DNA of 64,000 nt from assembly GCF_000193495.2 (NCBI RefSeq), contig NZ_AP023410.1:1984001-2048000 (forward strand). Direction: 5' to 3'. A program made the translations under genes and the position numbers. This document shows positions 33,435 through 42,989 of this stretch, piece after piece. Source of the DNA: Acetobacter aceti NBRC 14818 (GTDB lineage Bacteria > Pseudomonadota > Alphaproteobacteria > Acetobacterales > Acetobacteraceae). The notes below the pieces were generated by a model. It had not been told where the DNA came from. It ran no database searches and worked only from the letters and a program-made list of their open reading frames with translations. The stretch's first letter is position 1, and each line of letters begins with the position of its first letter.

Positions 33435-35174
33435 ATGGCCCGCGAGAATGATTTCCAGCCCCGTCTGGGCCGCATCCGCTCGCCGCGCGCCCAGCGGCTC
33501 AAGCCCTTCGTCGCCCAGGCCCTCGCCTCGGCCCAGCGTGCCGGAGGCGGTGGGTTCCGATCGGGCCGCAGCGGCGGCGGTTCCCGCTCGTCCTTCGGGC
33601 GTGGCCGCGTCGCAGCAGCCAGGGCCAATCGTCTGCTGACCAGCCGTGCCCGCCGCGTGACCGTCAAGGCCCGTGTCGTGCGCCACAGCGGGCGCAAGGC
33701 GCCACTCGCCGCCCATCTGCGTTACCTGCGCCGGGAAGGGGTCACGAAGGACGGCGAAAAGGCGCGGCTCTTCGGTCCTGGCATCGACGATGCTGACCCG
33801 AAGGCGTTCGCCGAGCGCTGCGAGGACGACCGTCACCATTTCCGTTTCATCGTCTCACCCGAGGACGCGCCCGACATGGCCGACCTCAAGGGCTATGCCC
33901 GCGAGCTGGTCGGGCAGATGGAGAAAGACCTCGGCACAAAACTGGACTGGGTGGGGGTGGACCACTGGAACACCCAGCACCCCCATGTCCATATCCTCGT
34001 GCGCGGCGTGGCCGAAGATGGCAGCGATCTCGTGATCTCCCGCGATTACATCCGCGAGGGCCTGCGCGCCCGCGCCCAGGATCTGGTGACGCAGGAACTC
34101 GGGCCGCGCAATGACGTCGAAATTCACCGCGCACTCGAACGCCAGGTCGATGCCGAGCACTGGACCCAGCTTGACCGGCAACTTGCCCGCGACGCGGGCC
34201 GCAACGGCATCATCGACATGGCGCCAGCGCCGGATCGGCAGCCTGATCCGTTCGAGGCCCTGAAGGTCGGGCGCCTGCGCAGCCTGGAAGGGCTTGGCCT
34301 CGCCCATCAGGTCGGTCAGGGACAATGGATGCTGGATGAATCCGCCGAGGTGACGCTCCGCGAACTCGGGGAGCGCGGCGACATCATCAAGCGTATCCAC
34401 CGCTCCCTGACCGAGCGCGGCATCGAGCGGAGCGCGTCGAGCTATGTGCTGGGGGGTGAAAGCCTTGATGTTCCCGTCATCGGCAGGCTGGTCGATCGCG
34501 GGCTGGACGATGAACTGAAAGGCACTGCCTACGCCGTCATCGACGGGGTGGATGGCCGCACGCATCATATCCGCTTTCCCGATCTCGATGCGACCGGTGA
34601 TGGCAGCATGGGATCGGTTGTGGAGCTTCGCGCCTTCGATGACAGGAAAGGGCAGCGTCGCGTTGCTCTGGCTGTTCGTTCTGACCTGTCGATTGAGGAT
34701 CAGGTGACGGCGCGAGGGGCCACCTGGCTCGACCGGCAAGCAGTGGCGCGCGATCCCGCGGCGCTAGGCCAGAGTGGCTTCGGTGCCGAAGTGCGCGAGG
34801 CGATGGAGCGGCGGACCGAGCAACTGATTGAGCAGGGTCTTGCCGAACGTCGGACGCAGGGGGTGGTCCTTGCGCGCAACCTGATCGGGAAACTCAGGGA
34901 CCGCGAGGTCCGGGAAGTCGGAGAGCAGCTCGCCGGCGAGACAGGCCGGGCGTTCAGCCAGTCGGCCTCGGGTGAGTATGTCACCGGCACGTATCGTCAA
35001 CGCATGACGTTGGCCTCCGGCCGCTATGCGATGATCGATGATGGGCTCCAGTTCCAGCTTGTACCATGGACTCCGTCGCTGGAGAAGCAGCGGGGCCAGC
35101 ACGTCTCCGGCGTCGCACGCGACGATGGCGGGATCGACTGGAGCTTCACCCGGAACCGGGGGCTCGGGCTATAG
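33435..35174 (+). CDS. Relaxase, VirD2/RlxS-like (DUF3363)
   Basis: 579-residue relaxase expected to nick oriT and lead DNA into the recipient. The HUH-type metal-binding motif is visible in WGVDHWNT-QHPHVHILVRG form (about residues 170-190; His residues in QHPHVH), after a basic Gly/Ser/Arg-rich N-terminus and the segment RHSGRKAPLAAHLRYLRREG. The C-terminal half is a DUF3363-type region (ATWLDRQAV, GFGAEVREAMERR). I chose the ATG at 33435 since the upstream part of the frame is of poor quality. It is the last backbone gene before the metal cargo. Confidence 0.88.
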   Translation: MARENDFQPRLGRIRSPRAQRLKPFVAQALASAQRAGGGGFRSGRSGGGSRSSFGRGRVAAARANRLLTSRARRVTVKARVVRHSGRKAPLAAHLRYLRREGVTKDGEKARLFGPGIDDADPKAFAERCEDDRHHFRFIVSPEDAPDMADLKGYARELVGQMEKDLGTKLDWVGVDHWNTQHPHVHILVRGVAEDGSDLVISRDYIREGLRARAQDLVTQELGPRNDVEIHRALERQVDAEHWTQLDRQLARDAGRNGIIDMAPAPDRQPDPFEALKVGRLRSLEGLGLAHQVGQGQWMLDESAEVTLRELGERGDIIKRIHRSLTERGIERSASSYVLGGESLDVPVIGRLVDRGLDDELKGTAYAVIDGVDGRTHHIRFPDLDATGDGSMGSVVELRAFDDRKGQRRVALAVRSDLSIEDQVTARGATWLDRQAVARDPAALGQSGFGAEVREAMERRTEQLIEQGLAERRTQGVVLARNLIGKLRDREVREVGEQLAGETGRAFSQSASGEYVTGTYRQRMTLASGRYAMIDDGLQFQLVPWTPSLEKQRGQHVSGVARDDGGIDWSFTRNRGLGL

Positions 35175-35381
35175 TCGTCGTGGCGATAAGGACAGTTAAA
35201 TTCCCCTGGATTGAAGATAGACCCGCCGAGGGAAAGGAAGTTGCCGACGCTCGGTTCGTCAGTGGATATAGAGAATGATGAACGACCGACACGGCCAATA
35301 TGTCGGGAAAGCAGCCAATCGGAAATCGGCAATGACACTGCACAATCCGGCGACAGGAACGGCCCATCGGGCGAAAGGGAA

Positions 35382-35418
35382 TTGACAATATTCTATATAT
35401 CCACGAGTAAGGATATAT
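35382..35418 (+). promoter_or_regulatory. ars operon control region
   Basis: A perfect -35 box TTGACA (35382-35387) is followed by an inverted repeat ATATATCC-N8-GGATATAT (35395-35418) that reaches into the arsR start codon. The repeat is the likely ArsR operator. The -10 element is not obvious (GAGTAA is the hexamer 17 bases from the -35). Confidence 0.6.
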
Positions 35419-35758
35419 GGATACCGAATCGACCCTGTTGGCCCTGAGCGCACTGTCGCAATCCACGCGGTTGGAGATATTCCGCCTGCTGGTGCGCCAT
35501 GAACCGAACGGGCTGCCGGCCGGAGACGTCGCGCGGCATCTCGATGTCCCGCAGAACACGATCTCGGCCCACCTCGCCACTCTGACCCGTGCCGGCCTGC
35601 TGACCTCGCAGCGCCATAGCCGTGTGATTGTCTATCGTGCCTGCCTACCGCGCCTGCGGGAACTGATGCTGTTTCTCGTCAAGGACTGCTGCGGGCAAAG
35701 CCCTGAACTTTGTGAGCCACTGGTTGCAGAACTGTCGTCCTGCTGCCCATCCGAGTGA
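35417..35758 (+). CDS. arsR: Arsenic-responsive repressor ArsR
   Basis: 113-residue ArsR/SmtB winged-helix repressor: LALSALSQSTRLEIFRLLVR, GDVARHLDVPQNTISAHLAT and the wing SQRHSRVIVYRA. The usual N-terminal helix ELCVCDL metal site is absent. Instead, Cys residues cluster near the C-terminus (KDCCGQSPELC and SSCC), as in ArsR types that bind As(III) at C-terminal cysteines. It heads the arsR-arsC-arsB-arsH-arsO operon and should repress it until arsenite or antimonite is present. Confidence 0.9.
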   Translation: MDTESTLLALSALSQSTRLEIFRLLVRHEPNGLPAGDVARHLDVPQNTISAHLATLTRAGLLTSQRHSRVIVYRACLPRLRELMLFLVKDCCGQSPELCEPLVAELSSCCPSE

Positions 35759-35766
35759 ACCCCCCA

Positions 35767-36684
35767 ATGACCGATCGCGTCTTCAATGTGTTGTTTCTGT
35801 GTACGGGTAATTCCGCACGTTCGATTTTGGCCGAGAGCATCCTTCGCAAGGATGGTGCTGGCCATTTCAGGGTCTTCTCCGCCGGTAGCCATCCCAAGGG
35901 GCAGGTCAATCCTCTCGCCTTGAAAGTGCTGGCGAGCTTCGACTACCCGACCGAGGGACTGCGTTCCAAGCCCTGGGATGAGTTTGCTGTTGCGAACGCT
36001 CCCGTTATGGATTTCGTTTTTACCGTCTGCGATGACGCTGCTGGAGAAGTCTGTCCGGTATGGCCGGGGAAACCCATCACGGCCCATTGGGGCATTCCCG
36101 ATCCGAGTAATGTTTCGGGAACCGATGCCGACCGGGAGCGAGCGTTCGTCTCGGCGTTCAAGGGTCTGAAGAATCGTATTTCCCTGCTTGTCGCATTGCC
36201 GCTGGCCAAGCTTGAGACTGCCAGTTTGGTGACGAAATTGCGCGACATTGGCACCGAGCCAACTGGCGTCACAATCTATCATAACCCGAATTGCGGCACA
36301 TCGCGCAATACGCTTGCCCTGATCCGAAATGCGGGGATCGAGCCAACCATCATCGAATATCTCAAAACACCGCCATCGCGCGCCGAACTGGTCAGTCTGA
36401 TCACGCGCATGGGGATCTCGGTTCGCGATCTCCTGCGGCGCAAGGGCACGCCCTATGATGAGCTTGGCCTCGATAATCCGGCCCTGAGCGATGACGACCT
36501 AATCGACGCCATGATGGCGCATCCAATCCTGATCAACCGGCCCATCGTCGTCACCCCGCTGGGTGCGGCACTCTGCCGTCCGTCCGAGGCAGTTCTGGAC
36601 ATCCTGCCCAACCCGCAGCGAGGCGCTTTCGTCAAAGAAGACGGCGAGAAGATCGTCGATGAATCCGGCAAGCGGATCGTCTGA
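35767..36684 (+). CDS. arsC: Fusion of two unrelated arsenate reductases
   Basis: 305-residue protein made of two arsenate reductases of different descent. Residues 1-165 are a low-molecular-weight-phosphatase-type ArsC with the loop [10 protein letters not shown] and the later [14 protein letters not shown] cysteines. Residues from about 170 are a glutaredoxin-coupled ArsC with [16 protein letters not shown] and the arsenate-binding Arg region [12 protein letters not shown]. Each normally works alone: the first with thioredoxin, the second with glutathione/glutaredoxin. The ATG at 35767 is chosen; a GTG at 35755 overlaps the arsR stop. Both catalytic cysteines are kept. It overlaps arsB by one base. 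Confidence 0.9.
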   Translation: MTDRVFNVLFLCTGNSARSILAESILRKDGAGHFRVFSAGSHPKGQVNPLALKVLASFDYPTEGLRSKPWDEFAVANAPVMDFVFTVCDDAAGEVCPVWPGKPITAHWGIPDPSNVSGTDADRERAFVSAFKGLKNRISLLVALPLAKLETASLVTKLRDIGTEPTGVTIYHNPNCGTSRNTLALIRNAGIEPTIIEYLKTPPSRAELVSLITRMGISVRDLLRRKGTPYDELGLDNPALSDDDLIDAMMAHPILINRPIVVTPLGAALCRPSEAVLDILPNPQRGAFVKEDGEKIVDESGKRIV

Positions 36685-37979
36685 TGCTGGCGCTTCTGAT
36701 TTTCGTTGTCACGCTCGTTTTTGTCATCTGGCAGCCTCGGGGGCTGGGTATCGGCTGGAGCGCAATGGCAGGTGCCGCCGTGGCCCTGGCGGCTGGTGTG
36801 ATCCACTGGCACGACATTCCTGTCGTGTGGCACATCGTCTGGGACGCGACCTTCACCTTCATCGCGCTGATCGTCATCTCGCTGTTGCTGGATGAGGCCG
36901 GATTCTTCCATTGGGCCGCCCTGCACGTCGTGCGCTGGGGCAAAGGGCGAGGCCGTACGCTGTTCCCGCTGATCGTGGTGCTGGGAGCGGCCATTGCGGC
37001 TGTGTTCGCCAATGACGGCGCGGCCCTGCTGCTGACGCCCATCGTCATCGCCATCCTCACGCAGCTTCGCCTCAGTCCTGCTGCGGCGCTGGCCTTTATT
37101 ATCGCCACTGGCTTCGTCGCGGATACCACCAGCCTGCCGCTCGTCATCTCCAACCTGGTGAACATCGTCAGCGCCAATTTCTTTGGCATTGCGTTCGATC
37201 GCTATGCCGCGATCATGGTCCCTGTCGATCTGGTAGCACTTGGTGCAACGCTGGCCGTCTTGTGGCTGTGGTACCGGCGGCAGGTGCCTGCGACCTATCC
37301 CGTCGCCGAACTGCCCGCACCTGCCACGGCCATTCGTGACCCCCATGTGTTCCGGGCGGCATTTCCGCTACTGGCCCTCGTACTGGCGGCCTATTTCCTG
37401 ACCGCGCCGTTTCATATCCCGGTCTGTGTCGTAGCCTGCCTGGCCGCCGGAACCCTGTTGCTCGTCGCCGGGTATGGCCGGGTGATCCCTGTTCGCAAGG
37501 TGCTGCGGGGTGCCCCGTGGCAGATCGTGATCTTCTCCCTGGGCATGTATCTGGTGGTCTACGGGCTGCGCAATGCCGGGCTGACTGACTACCTTGCGAC
37601 CGCACTGGTCTGGCTCGGTCATCAAGGGACGTTCACGGCCACCATCGGCACCGGCTTTCTGGCGGCTGTTCTGTCGTCCATCATGAACAATATGCCGAGT
37701 GTGCTGGTCGGGGCGCTGGCGATCCAGCAGGCTCACGACATCACGCCGCTGACACGCGACCTGATGATCTATGCCAACGTCATCGGCTGCGACCTCGGGC
37801 CAAAATTCACGCCGATTGGTAGTCTCGCAACACTGCTGTGGCTGCATGTGCTGGCATCCAAGAACCATCGGGTCACATGGGGGCAGTATATGAAAGTTGG
37901 ACTGGCGATTACGCCGCCCGTCCTGCTGGCAACACTCGCGGCGCTGGCCCTGTGGCTGCCCCTGATCAGCCACCCGTAA
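36684..37979 (+). CDS. arsB: Arsenite efflux transporter ArsB
   Basis: 431-residue membrane protein of the ArsB family of As(III)/Sb(III) exporters. It has about twelve hydrophobic helices and the family segments [54 protein letters not shown] and [16 protein letters not shown]. It can run on membrane potential alone; no arsA ATPase gene is present. The start codon overlaps the arsC stop (TGATG). It should export the arsenite made by the preceding reductase. Confidence 0.93.
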   Translation: MLALLIFVVTLVFVIWQPRGLGIGWSAMAGAAVALAAGVIHWHDIPVVWHIVWDATFTFIALIVISLLLDEAGFFHWAALHVVRWGKGRGRTLFPLIVVLGAAIAAVFANDGAALLLTPIVIAILTQLRLSPAAALAFIIATGFVADTTSLPLVISNLVNIVSANFFGIAFDRYAAIMVPVDLVALGATLAVLWLWYRRQVPATYPVAELPAPATAIRDPHVFRAAFPLLALVLAAYFLTAPFHIPVCVVACLAAGTLLLVAGYGRVIPVRKVLRGAPWQIVIFSLGMYLVVYGLRNAGLTDYLATALVWLGHQGTFTATIGTGFLAAVLSSIMNNMPSVLVGALAIQQAHDITPLTRDLMIYANVIGCDLGPKFTPIGSLATLLWLHVLASKNHRVTWGQYMKVGLAITPPVLLATLAALALWLPLISHP

Positions 37980-38000
37980 TACAAGAAAGGACCGATATAT

Positions 38001-38699
38001 ATGACCGCTCCTGACCTGCCAGCCCTGCACCCCGAATATCTTGAACGGGTCGATCTCGCGCGGCTCGAACCGCAACCGCGTGTGGACCATCCGCCGCGTA
38101 TCCTGCTGCTCTACGGCTCTTTGCGTCCCCGATCCTTCAGTCGGTTGCTGGTGCTTGAGGCGGAACGCATCCTGAAGGTGCTGGGGGCCGAGACACGGGT
38201 GTTCGACCCGACCGGCCTGCCGATAGCGGATTCCGTGCCTGCCACGCATCCGAAAGTGCAGGAACTGCGGGAACTGTCGATCTGGTCGGAAGGCCAGGTC
38301 TGGTGCAGCCCCGAACGGCACGGCAACATAACCGCTGTGTTCAAAAACCAGATCGACTGGTTGCCATTGTCCGAAGGCTCGATCCGTCCGACGCAGGGCC
38401 GCACGCTGGCGGTCATGCAGGTCTCAGGCGGATCGCAAAGCTTCAATTCCGTCAATGCCCTGCGGGTTCTGGGCCGATGGATGCGGATGTTCACCATCCC
38501 CAACCAGTCCAGCGTGCCAATGGCCTATACGCAGTTCGGTGACGATGACCGCATGAAGCCGTCCCCCCTCTATGACCGGATGGTAGATGTCATGGAGGAA
38601 CTGATGAAGTTCACATGGCTGCTGCGCGACCGGGCCGACTACCTCGTGGACCGCTATAGCGAACGGAAGACGGAATTCCGTCTCCCGGAAAGCCTGTGA
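38001..38699 (+). CDS. arsH: ArsH, NADPH-dependent FMN oxidoreductase
   Basis: 232-residue flavodoxin-like protein with the ArsH motifs [40 protein letters not shown] and [17 protein letters not shown]. ArsH proteins oxidise trivalent organoarsenicals such as methylarsenite and also reduce quinones and metals. AGAAAGGA precedes the ATG at 38001. It stands after arsB, the usual place, and overlaps the next gene. Confidence 0.93.
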   Translation: MTAPDLPALHPEYLERVDLARLEPQPRVDHPPRILLLYGSLRPRSFSRLLVLEAERILKVLGAETRVFDPTGLPIADSVPATHPKVQELRELSIWSEGQVWCSPERHGNITAVFKNQIDWLPLSEGSIRPTQGRTLAVMQVSGGSQSFNSVNALRVLGRWMRMFTIPNQSSVPMAYTQFGDDDRMKPSPLYDRMVDVMEELMKFTWLLRDRADYLVDRYSERKTEFRLPESL

Positions 38700-39778
38700 G
38701 CCGGGCAATGGGCGAGCAGTTCGATGTCGTGATCGTGGGGGGCGGTCAGGCGGCCCTCGCCGCGTCGTATTTTCTACGACGGACCGGACTGCGTTACGTC
38801 ATTCTCGATAACGGGACCCAGGCAGGTGGTGCATGGGTGCATGGCTGGGACTCCCTGCATCTGTTCTCGCCCGCGTCCTACAGTTCTCTCCCCGGCTGGC
38901 CGATGCCCGACACGCCGGATGGCAGCTACCCCACCCGCGACGAGGTGCTTGACTATCTGCACCGCTACGAAGCGCGCTATGCGCCGCCGATCCACCGCCC
39001 CGTAATGGTCGGACGTGTGGAACGCACTGACCAGAAATTCCTGAATGTCAGCACCAGCGTGGGTGATTTCCTAAGCCGCGCGGTCATCGGCGCCACCGGC
39101 ACATGGTCTGCGCCCTTCATCCCCGATTATCCGGGCCAAGGGTTGTTTGCGGGAGCGCAAATCCACTCCTCCCATTACCACAACGCGGTACCCTTTGCCG
39201 GTCGCCGTGTGCTCGTGCTGGGCGGGGGCAACTCCGGTGCGCAGATTATGGCGGAACTGTCGCTTGTCGCCCAGGCAACATGGGTCACGCTGCATGATCC
39301 CGTCTTCCTGCCCGATGACGTGGACGGACGAGTCCTGTTCGAGCGGGCGACCGCTCGCGTTCTCGGCGGCCCGTCGGCCATGCCCACTGGCGGCTTTGGC
39401 GATATCGTCATGGTACCACCCGTGCGCGCCGCCAGGGAGCGAGGCGCGCTCCACGCGGTGCGCCCGTTTGTGCGGATGACGGCTACGGGCGTCGTCTGGC
39501 CCGATGGCCAGGAAGAGGCCATTGACGCGATCATCTGGTGTACCGGCTTCCGACCCGCGCTTGGTGCATTTGCGCCGCTCGACGTGATCGAGCCGGACGG
39601 GCTGATCCGCGTTGACGGCCAGCAGGCCATCAGGGAGCCACGTCTCTGGCTGCTGGGTTATGGCTCCTGGTGCGGCCCCGCATGCGCCACCCTGCTGGGG
39701 GCGGGCCGTGTCGCGAGATCCATGGTCCGGCAACTGGCGGCCTGGCTTGCGTCGCCAACACAGGATGTCCGTTTGTAG
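38696..39778 (+). CDS. arsO: ArsO-type flavin monooxygenase
   Basis: 360-residue NAD(P)/FAD-dependent oxidoreductase. The FAD-binding motif ([21 protein letters not shown]), the flavin monooxygenase-like [15 protein letters not shown], a second Rossmann motif ([13 protein letters not shown]) and IIWCTGFRP are clear. Genes of this kind that end ars operons are named arsO; their substrate is not established. The GTG at 38696 overlaps the arsH stop, while an ATG at 38708 is an alternative. It closes the operon; convergent cus genes follow. Confidence 0.85.
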   Translation: MSRAMGEQFDVVIVGGGQAALAASYFLRRTGLRYVILDNGTQAGGAWVHGWDSLHLFSPASYSSLPGWPMPDTPDGSYPTRDEVLDYLHRYEARYAPPIHRPVMVGRVERTDQKFLNVSTSVGDFLSRAVIGATGTWSAPFIPDYPGQGLFAGAQIHSSHYHNAVPFAGRRVLVLGGGNSGAQIMAELSLVAQATWVTLHDPVFLPDDVDGRVLFERATARVLGGPSAMPTGGFGDIVMVPPVRAARERGALHAVRPFVRMTATGVVWPDGQEEAIDAIIWCTGFRPALGAFAPLDVIEPDGLIRVDGQQAIREPRLWLLGYGSWCGPACATLLGAGRVARSMVRQLAAWLASPTQDVRL

Positions 39779-39869
39779 AAAACTTGAAGGTCTTCATTCT
39801 ATGATCAGGATGAGGGCGGAAGACGGCATGGAGATAATGCCCTATTATATGCCGACACGTCTGCCATGT

Positions 39870-42800
39870 TTACCCACGCGACAGCCGCCATCCCTTCACG
39901 AGAGCATAGAGCGCCGGAATAACCAGCAGGGTCAGCACGGTCGACGAGACCATGCCGCCCACCATGGGGGCCGCGATCCGGCGCATGACCTCGGACCCGG
40001 TGCCGGCGCTCCACAGGATGGGCACAAGGCCCGCCATGATCGCCGTGACCGTCATCATTTTCGGCCGCACGCGCTCCACCGCGCCGTGCATGATCGCAGC
40101 CCTCAAGTCCGCGCGCGTCAGTGCGCGCCCTTCGGCCTGGGCCCTGCCGCTGACGTCTGCCAAGGCATTGTCGAGATAGATCAGCATGATCACGCCCGTC
40201 TCGGACGCGACACCCGCGAGGGCGATGAACCCCACCACGACAGCGACACTGACATTGTAGCCCAACCACCAGGTCAGCCAGATCCCACCGACCAGCGCAA
40301 ACGGCACCGACAGCAGCACGATCAGCGTCTCCGTGATCCGTCCGAAATTGAGATAGAGCAGCACGAAGATCAGAACCAGCGTTGCCGGCACGACCAGCTT
40401 CAGCCGCGCCATGGCGTGCTGCATATATTCAAACTGGCCGCTCCACGCGACGCGGTATCCCTGCGGGAGCGTAACCCGCTCGCGCACGGCGCGGGCCGCG
40501 TCGTTGACGTAGCCGCCGATATCGCGTCCGTTCAGGTCCACATAGACATAGGCGACAAGCTGGGCATCCTCGGTGCGGATCGAGGGCGGTCCCCCGGTGA
40601 GACGGATCACCGCCACCTGCCCCAGCGGGATCATCGCCCCGCCCGGCGTCGGCAGCAGCACCTGTTCGGCGATCGCCTGCGGGTCATCGCGCAGGTCACG
40701 CGGGTAGCGGACGCTCACGCCGTAACGCTCGCGCCCTTCCACGGTCGTCGTGACCGTCTGGCCGCCGAGCGCCGTGGCCACCACCTGCATCACATCGTCG
40801 ACCGACAGGCCATAGCGCGCGATCGCGTTCCGGTCGGGTATAATCTCCAGATAGTGGCCACCCTCCAGGCGCTCGGCAAACGCACTGGTGGTTCCGGGAA
40901 TGGTGCGCACGACCTGCTCGACCTGTTCCGCAATTCTGGCGAGCTGTCCCAGATCCGGCCCGAACACCTTCACCCCCACCGGGGTACGAATCCCCGTGGC
41001 GAGCATGTCGATGCGGGCGCGGATCGGCTGCGTCCACGCGTTGCTCACCCCCGGCAGGTCAAGCGCCCGGTTCATGTCGGCCTTCAGTTGGTCCGGGGTC
41101 ATGCCGGCCGGCCATTCGCTTTGCGGCTTGAGAGTGATCACCGTCTCGAACATTTCCGTGGGCGCCGGATCGGTGGCCGTCGCCGCGCGCCCGGCCTTGC
41201 CGAACACCGACTGGACCTCGGGAAAGCTCTTGATGATGCGGTCCTGACCCTGCAGCAGCTCGACCGCCTTGGTGACCGAGAGACCTGGCGGCGTGACCGG
41301 CATGTAGAGCCATGTCCCCTCGTTCAGATCGGGCATGAACTCGCTGCCCAGATGGGCCGCCGGATAGATCGTACCGGCGCCAATCCCGATCGCAAGGAGG
41401 ACGAGCAGGACCGGTCCCCGCAGCACGACGCGGATTACGGGACGATAGAGCGCGATCAGCACGCGATTGATCGGATTACGCGCTTCGGGAAGGATGCGGC
41501 CGCGCACGAAGGCCAGCATCAGGACCGGCACCAGCGTCACCGCGAGCAGCGCGCCGCCCGCCATGGAAAAGGTCTTTGTGTATGCGAGCGGCTTGAACAA
41601 TCGTCCTTCCTGCCCCTCCAGGGCGAACACCGGCAGGAAGGACACGGTGATGATCAGCAGGCTGAAGAACAGCGACGGCCCGACCTCGTTCGCCGCCGCC
41701 AGCAGCGCCGGGCCACGCGCTTCACCGGGCGCCAGCCGCTCCACGTGCTTGTGCGCATTTTCGATCATCACGATCGCCGCATCCACCATCGCCCCGAGCG
41801 CGATGGCGATGCCGCCCAGACTCATGATGTTCGACCCGACACCGATCATGTGCATGGCCAGGAAAGCGAACAGGACGCCGACAGGCAGGGTCACGATCGC
41901 GACCAGCGCACTGCGGACGTGCAGCAGGAAGACGACGCAGACGAAGGAGACGATGAGACTCTCCTCGATCAGCGTGTGCCGGAGCGTGGCGATGGCACGC
42001 AGGATCAGGGCCGAGCGATCATAGACCGGCACAATGGAAACGCCCGGCGGCAGGCTAGGCAGCAGCTCGGCGATCCGCTGCCTGACGCTCCGGATCGTCG
42101 TCAAGGCATCCGCTCCGTCGCGCTTGACGACGATGCCGCCGACCGCCTCTCCCACACCGTCCAGTTCCGCGATGCCGCGCCGCTCGTCGGGGCCGAGTTC
42201 GACGCGCGCGACGTCTCCCACCGTGACTGGCGTTCCGACGGCGTCGACCTTCAGCACGATCCGCTCCAGATCGCGGACATCGCGCACATAGCCCCGACCG
42301 CGCACCATATATTCCGTTTCGGTCAGCTCGATGGTGCGACCGCCGACATCCTGATTGCCCTGCCGCACCGCATCGCCCACGCGCGACAGCGGGATACCGT
42401 AGGCCTGGAGCTTCCGGGGATCGACGACGATCTGATATTGCCGTTCGAACCCGCCAATGGCGGCCACCTCGGCGACGCCGGACGCCTTGGTCAATTGAAA
42501 GCGGATCACCCAATCCTGCAGGCTGCGCAATTCCGCCAGCGTGCGCTGTTTACCCTGGACGACATATTCGTAGACCCAGCCGACACCGGTTGCATCCGGC
42601 CCCAGCGACGGCGTGACACCCGCGGGCAGGCGCTTCTGCGCGAAATTGAGATATTCCAGCACGCGCGAACGCGCCCAGTAGAGATCGGTACCGTCGTCGA
42701 AGACGACGTAGACGAACGACGTGCCGAACGTCGAAAAACCGCGCACCACTTTCGAATGCGGCACCGCCAGCAACGCCGTGGTCAAGGGATAGGTGACCTG

Positions 42801-42989
42801 ATCCTCGACGACCTGCGGCGCCTGGCCGGGATAGTCGGTATAGACGATCACCTGCGTGTCCGAGAGATCGGGAATGGCATCGAGCGGCGTGTTCATCACC
42901 GCCCAGACACCAGCCCCCACGAGGAACAACGTTCCCAGTATCACCAGCAGCGGGTTACGCGCCGACACCGCAATGATTCTGGCAATCAT
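39870..42989 (-). CDS. cusA: CusA-type Cu/Ag RND efflux pump
   Basis: 1039-residue inner-membrane RND pump. The helix-4 signature is IALGAMVDAAIVMIENAHK, that of the monovalent Cu(I)/Ag(I) group (CusA), in contrast to the DFG type of the second RND pump at 58335. Other family blocks: FSTFGTSFVYVVFDDGTDLY near the N-terminus and YLNFGRITETLIVLLSVPFA near the C-terminus. It forms a tripartite system with CusB and CusC to expel metal through the outer membrane. The start overlaps the cusB stop by four bases. Confidence 0.93.
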   Translation of the reverse strand: MIARIIAVSARNPLLVILGTLFLVGAGVWAVMNTPLDAIPDLSDTQVIVYTDYPGQAPQVVEDQVTYPLTTALLAVPHSKVVRGFSTFGTSFVYVVFDDGTDLYWARSRVLEYLNFAQKRLPAGVTPSLGPDATGVGWVYEYVVQGKQRTLAELRSLQDWVIRFQLTKASGVAEVAAIGGFERQYQIVVDPRKLQAYGIPLSRVGDAVRQGNQDVGGRTIELTETEYMVRGRGYVRDVRDLERIVLKVDAVGTPVTVGDVARVELGPDERRGIAELDGVGEAVGGIVVKRDGADALTTIRSVRQRIAELLPSLPPGVSIVPVYDRSALILRAIATLRHTLIEESLIVSFVCVVFLLHVRSALVAIVTLPVGVLFAFLAMHMIGVGSNIMSLGGIAIALGAMVDAAIVMIENAHKHVERLAPGEARGPALLAAANEVGPSLFFSLLIITVSFLPVFALEGQEGRLFKPLAYTKTFSMAGGALLAVTLVPVLMLAFVRGRILPEARNPINRVLIALYRPVIRVVLRGPVLLVLLAIGIGAGTIYPAAHLGSEFMPDLNEGTWLYMPVTPPGLSVTKAVELLQGQDRIIKSFPEVQSVFGKAGRAATATDPAPTEMFETVITLKPQSEWPAGMTPDQLKADMNRALDLPGVSNAWTQPIRARIDMLATGIRTPVGVKVFGPDLGQLARIAEQVEQVVRTIPGTTSAFAERLEGGHYLEIIPDRNAIARYGLSVDDVMQVVATALGGQTVTTTVEGRERYGVSVRYPRDLRDDPQAIAEQVLLPTPGGAMIPLGQVAVIRLTGGPPSIRTEDAQLVAYVYVDLNGRDIGGYVNDAARAVRERVTLPQGYRVAWSGQFEYMQHAMARLKLVVPATLVLIFVLLYLNFGRITETLIVLLSVPFALVGGIWLTWWLGYNVSVAVVVGFIALAGVASETGVIMLIYLDNALADVSGRAQAEGRALTRADLRAAIMHGAVERVRPKMMTVTAIMAGLVPILWSAGTGSEVMRRIAAPMVGGMVSSTVLTLLVIPALYALVKGWRLSRG

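Noticed and set aside
33137..33451. 104-residue ORF starting at the transglycosylase stop
   Set aside because: Sequence lacks protein character after the first 50 residues and overlaps the relaxase start; treated as noncoding, candidate oriT DNA.
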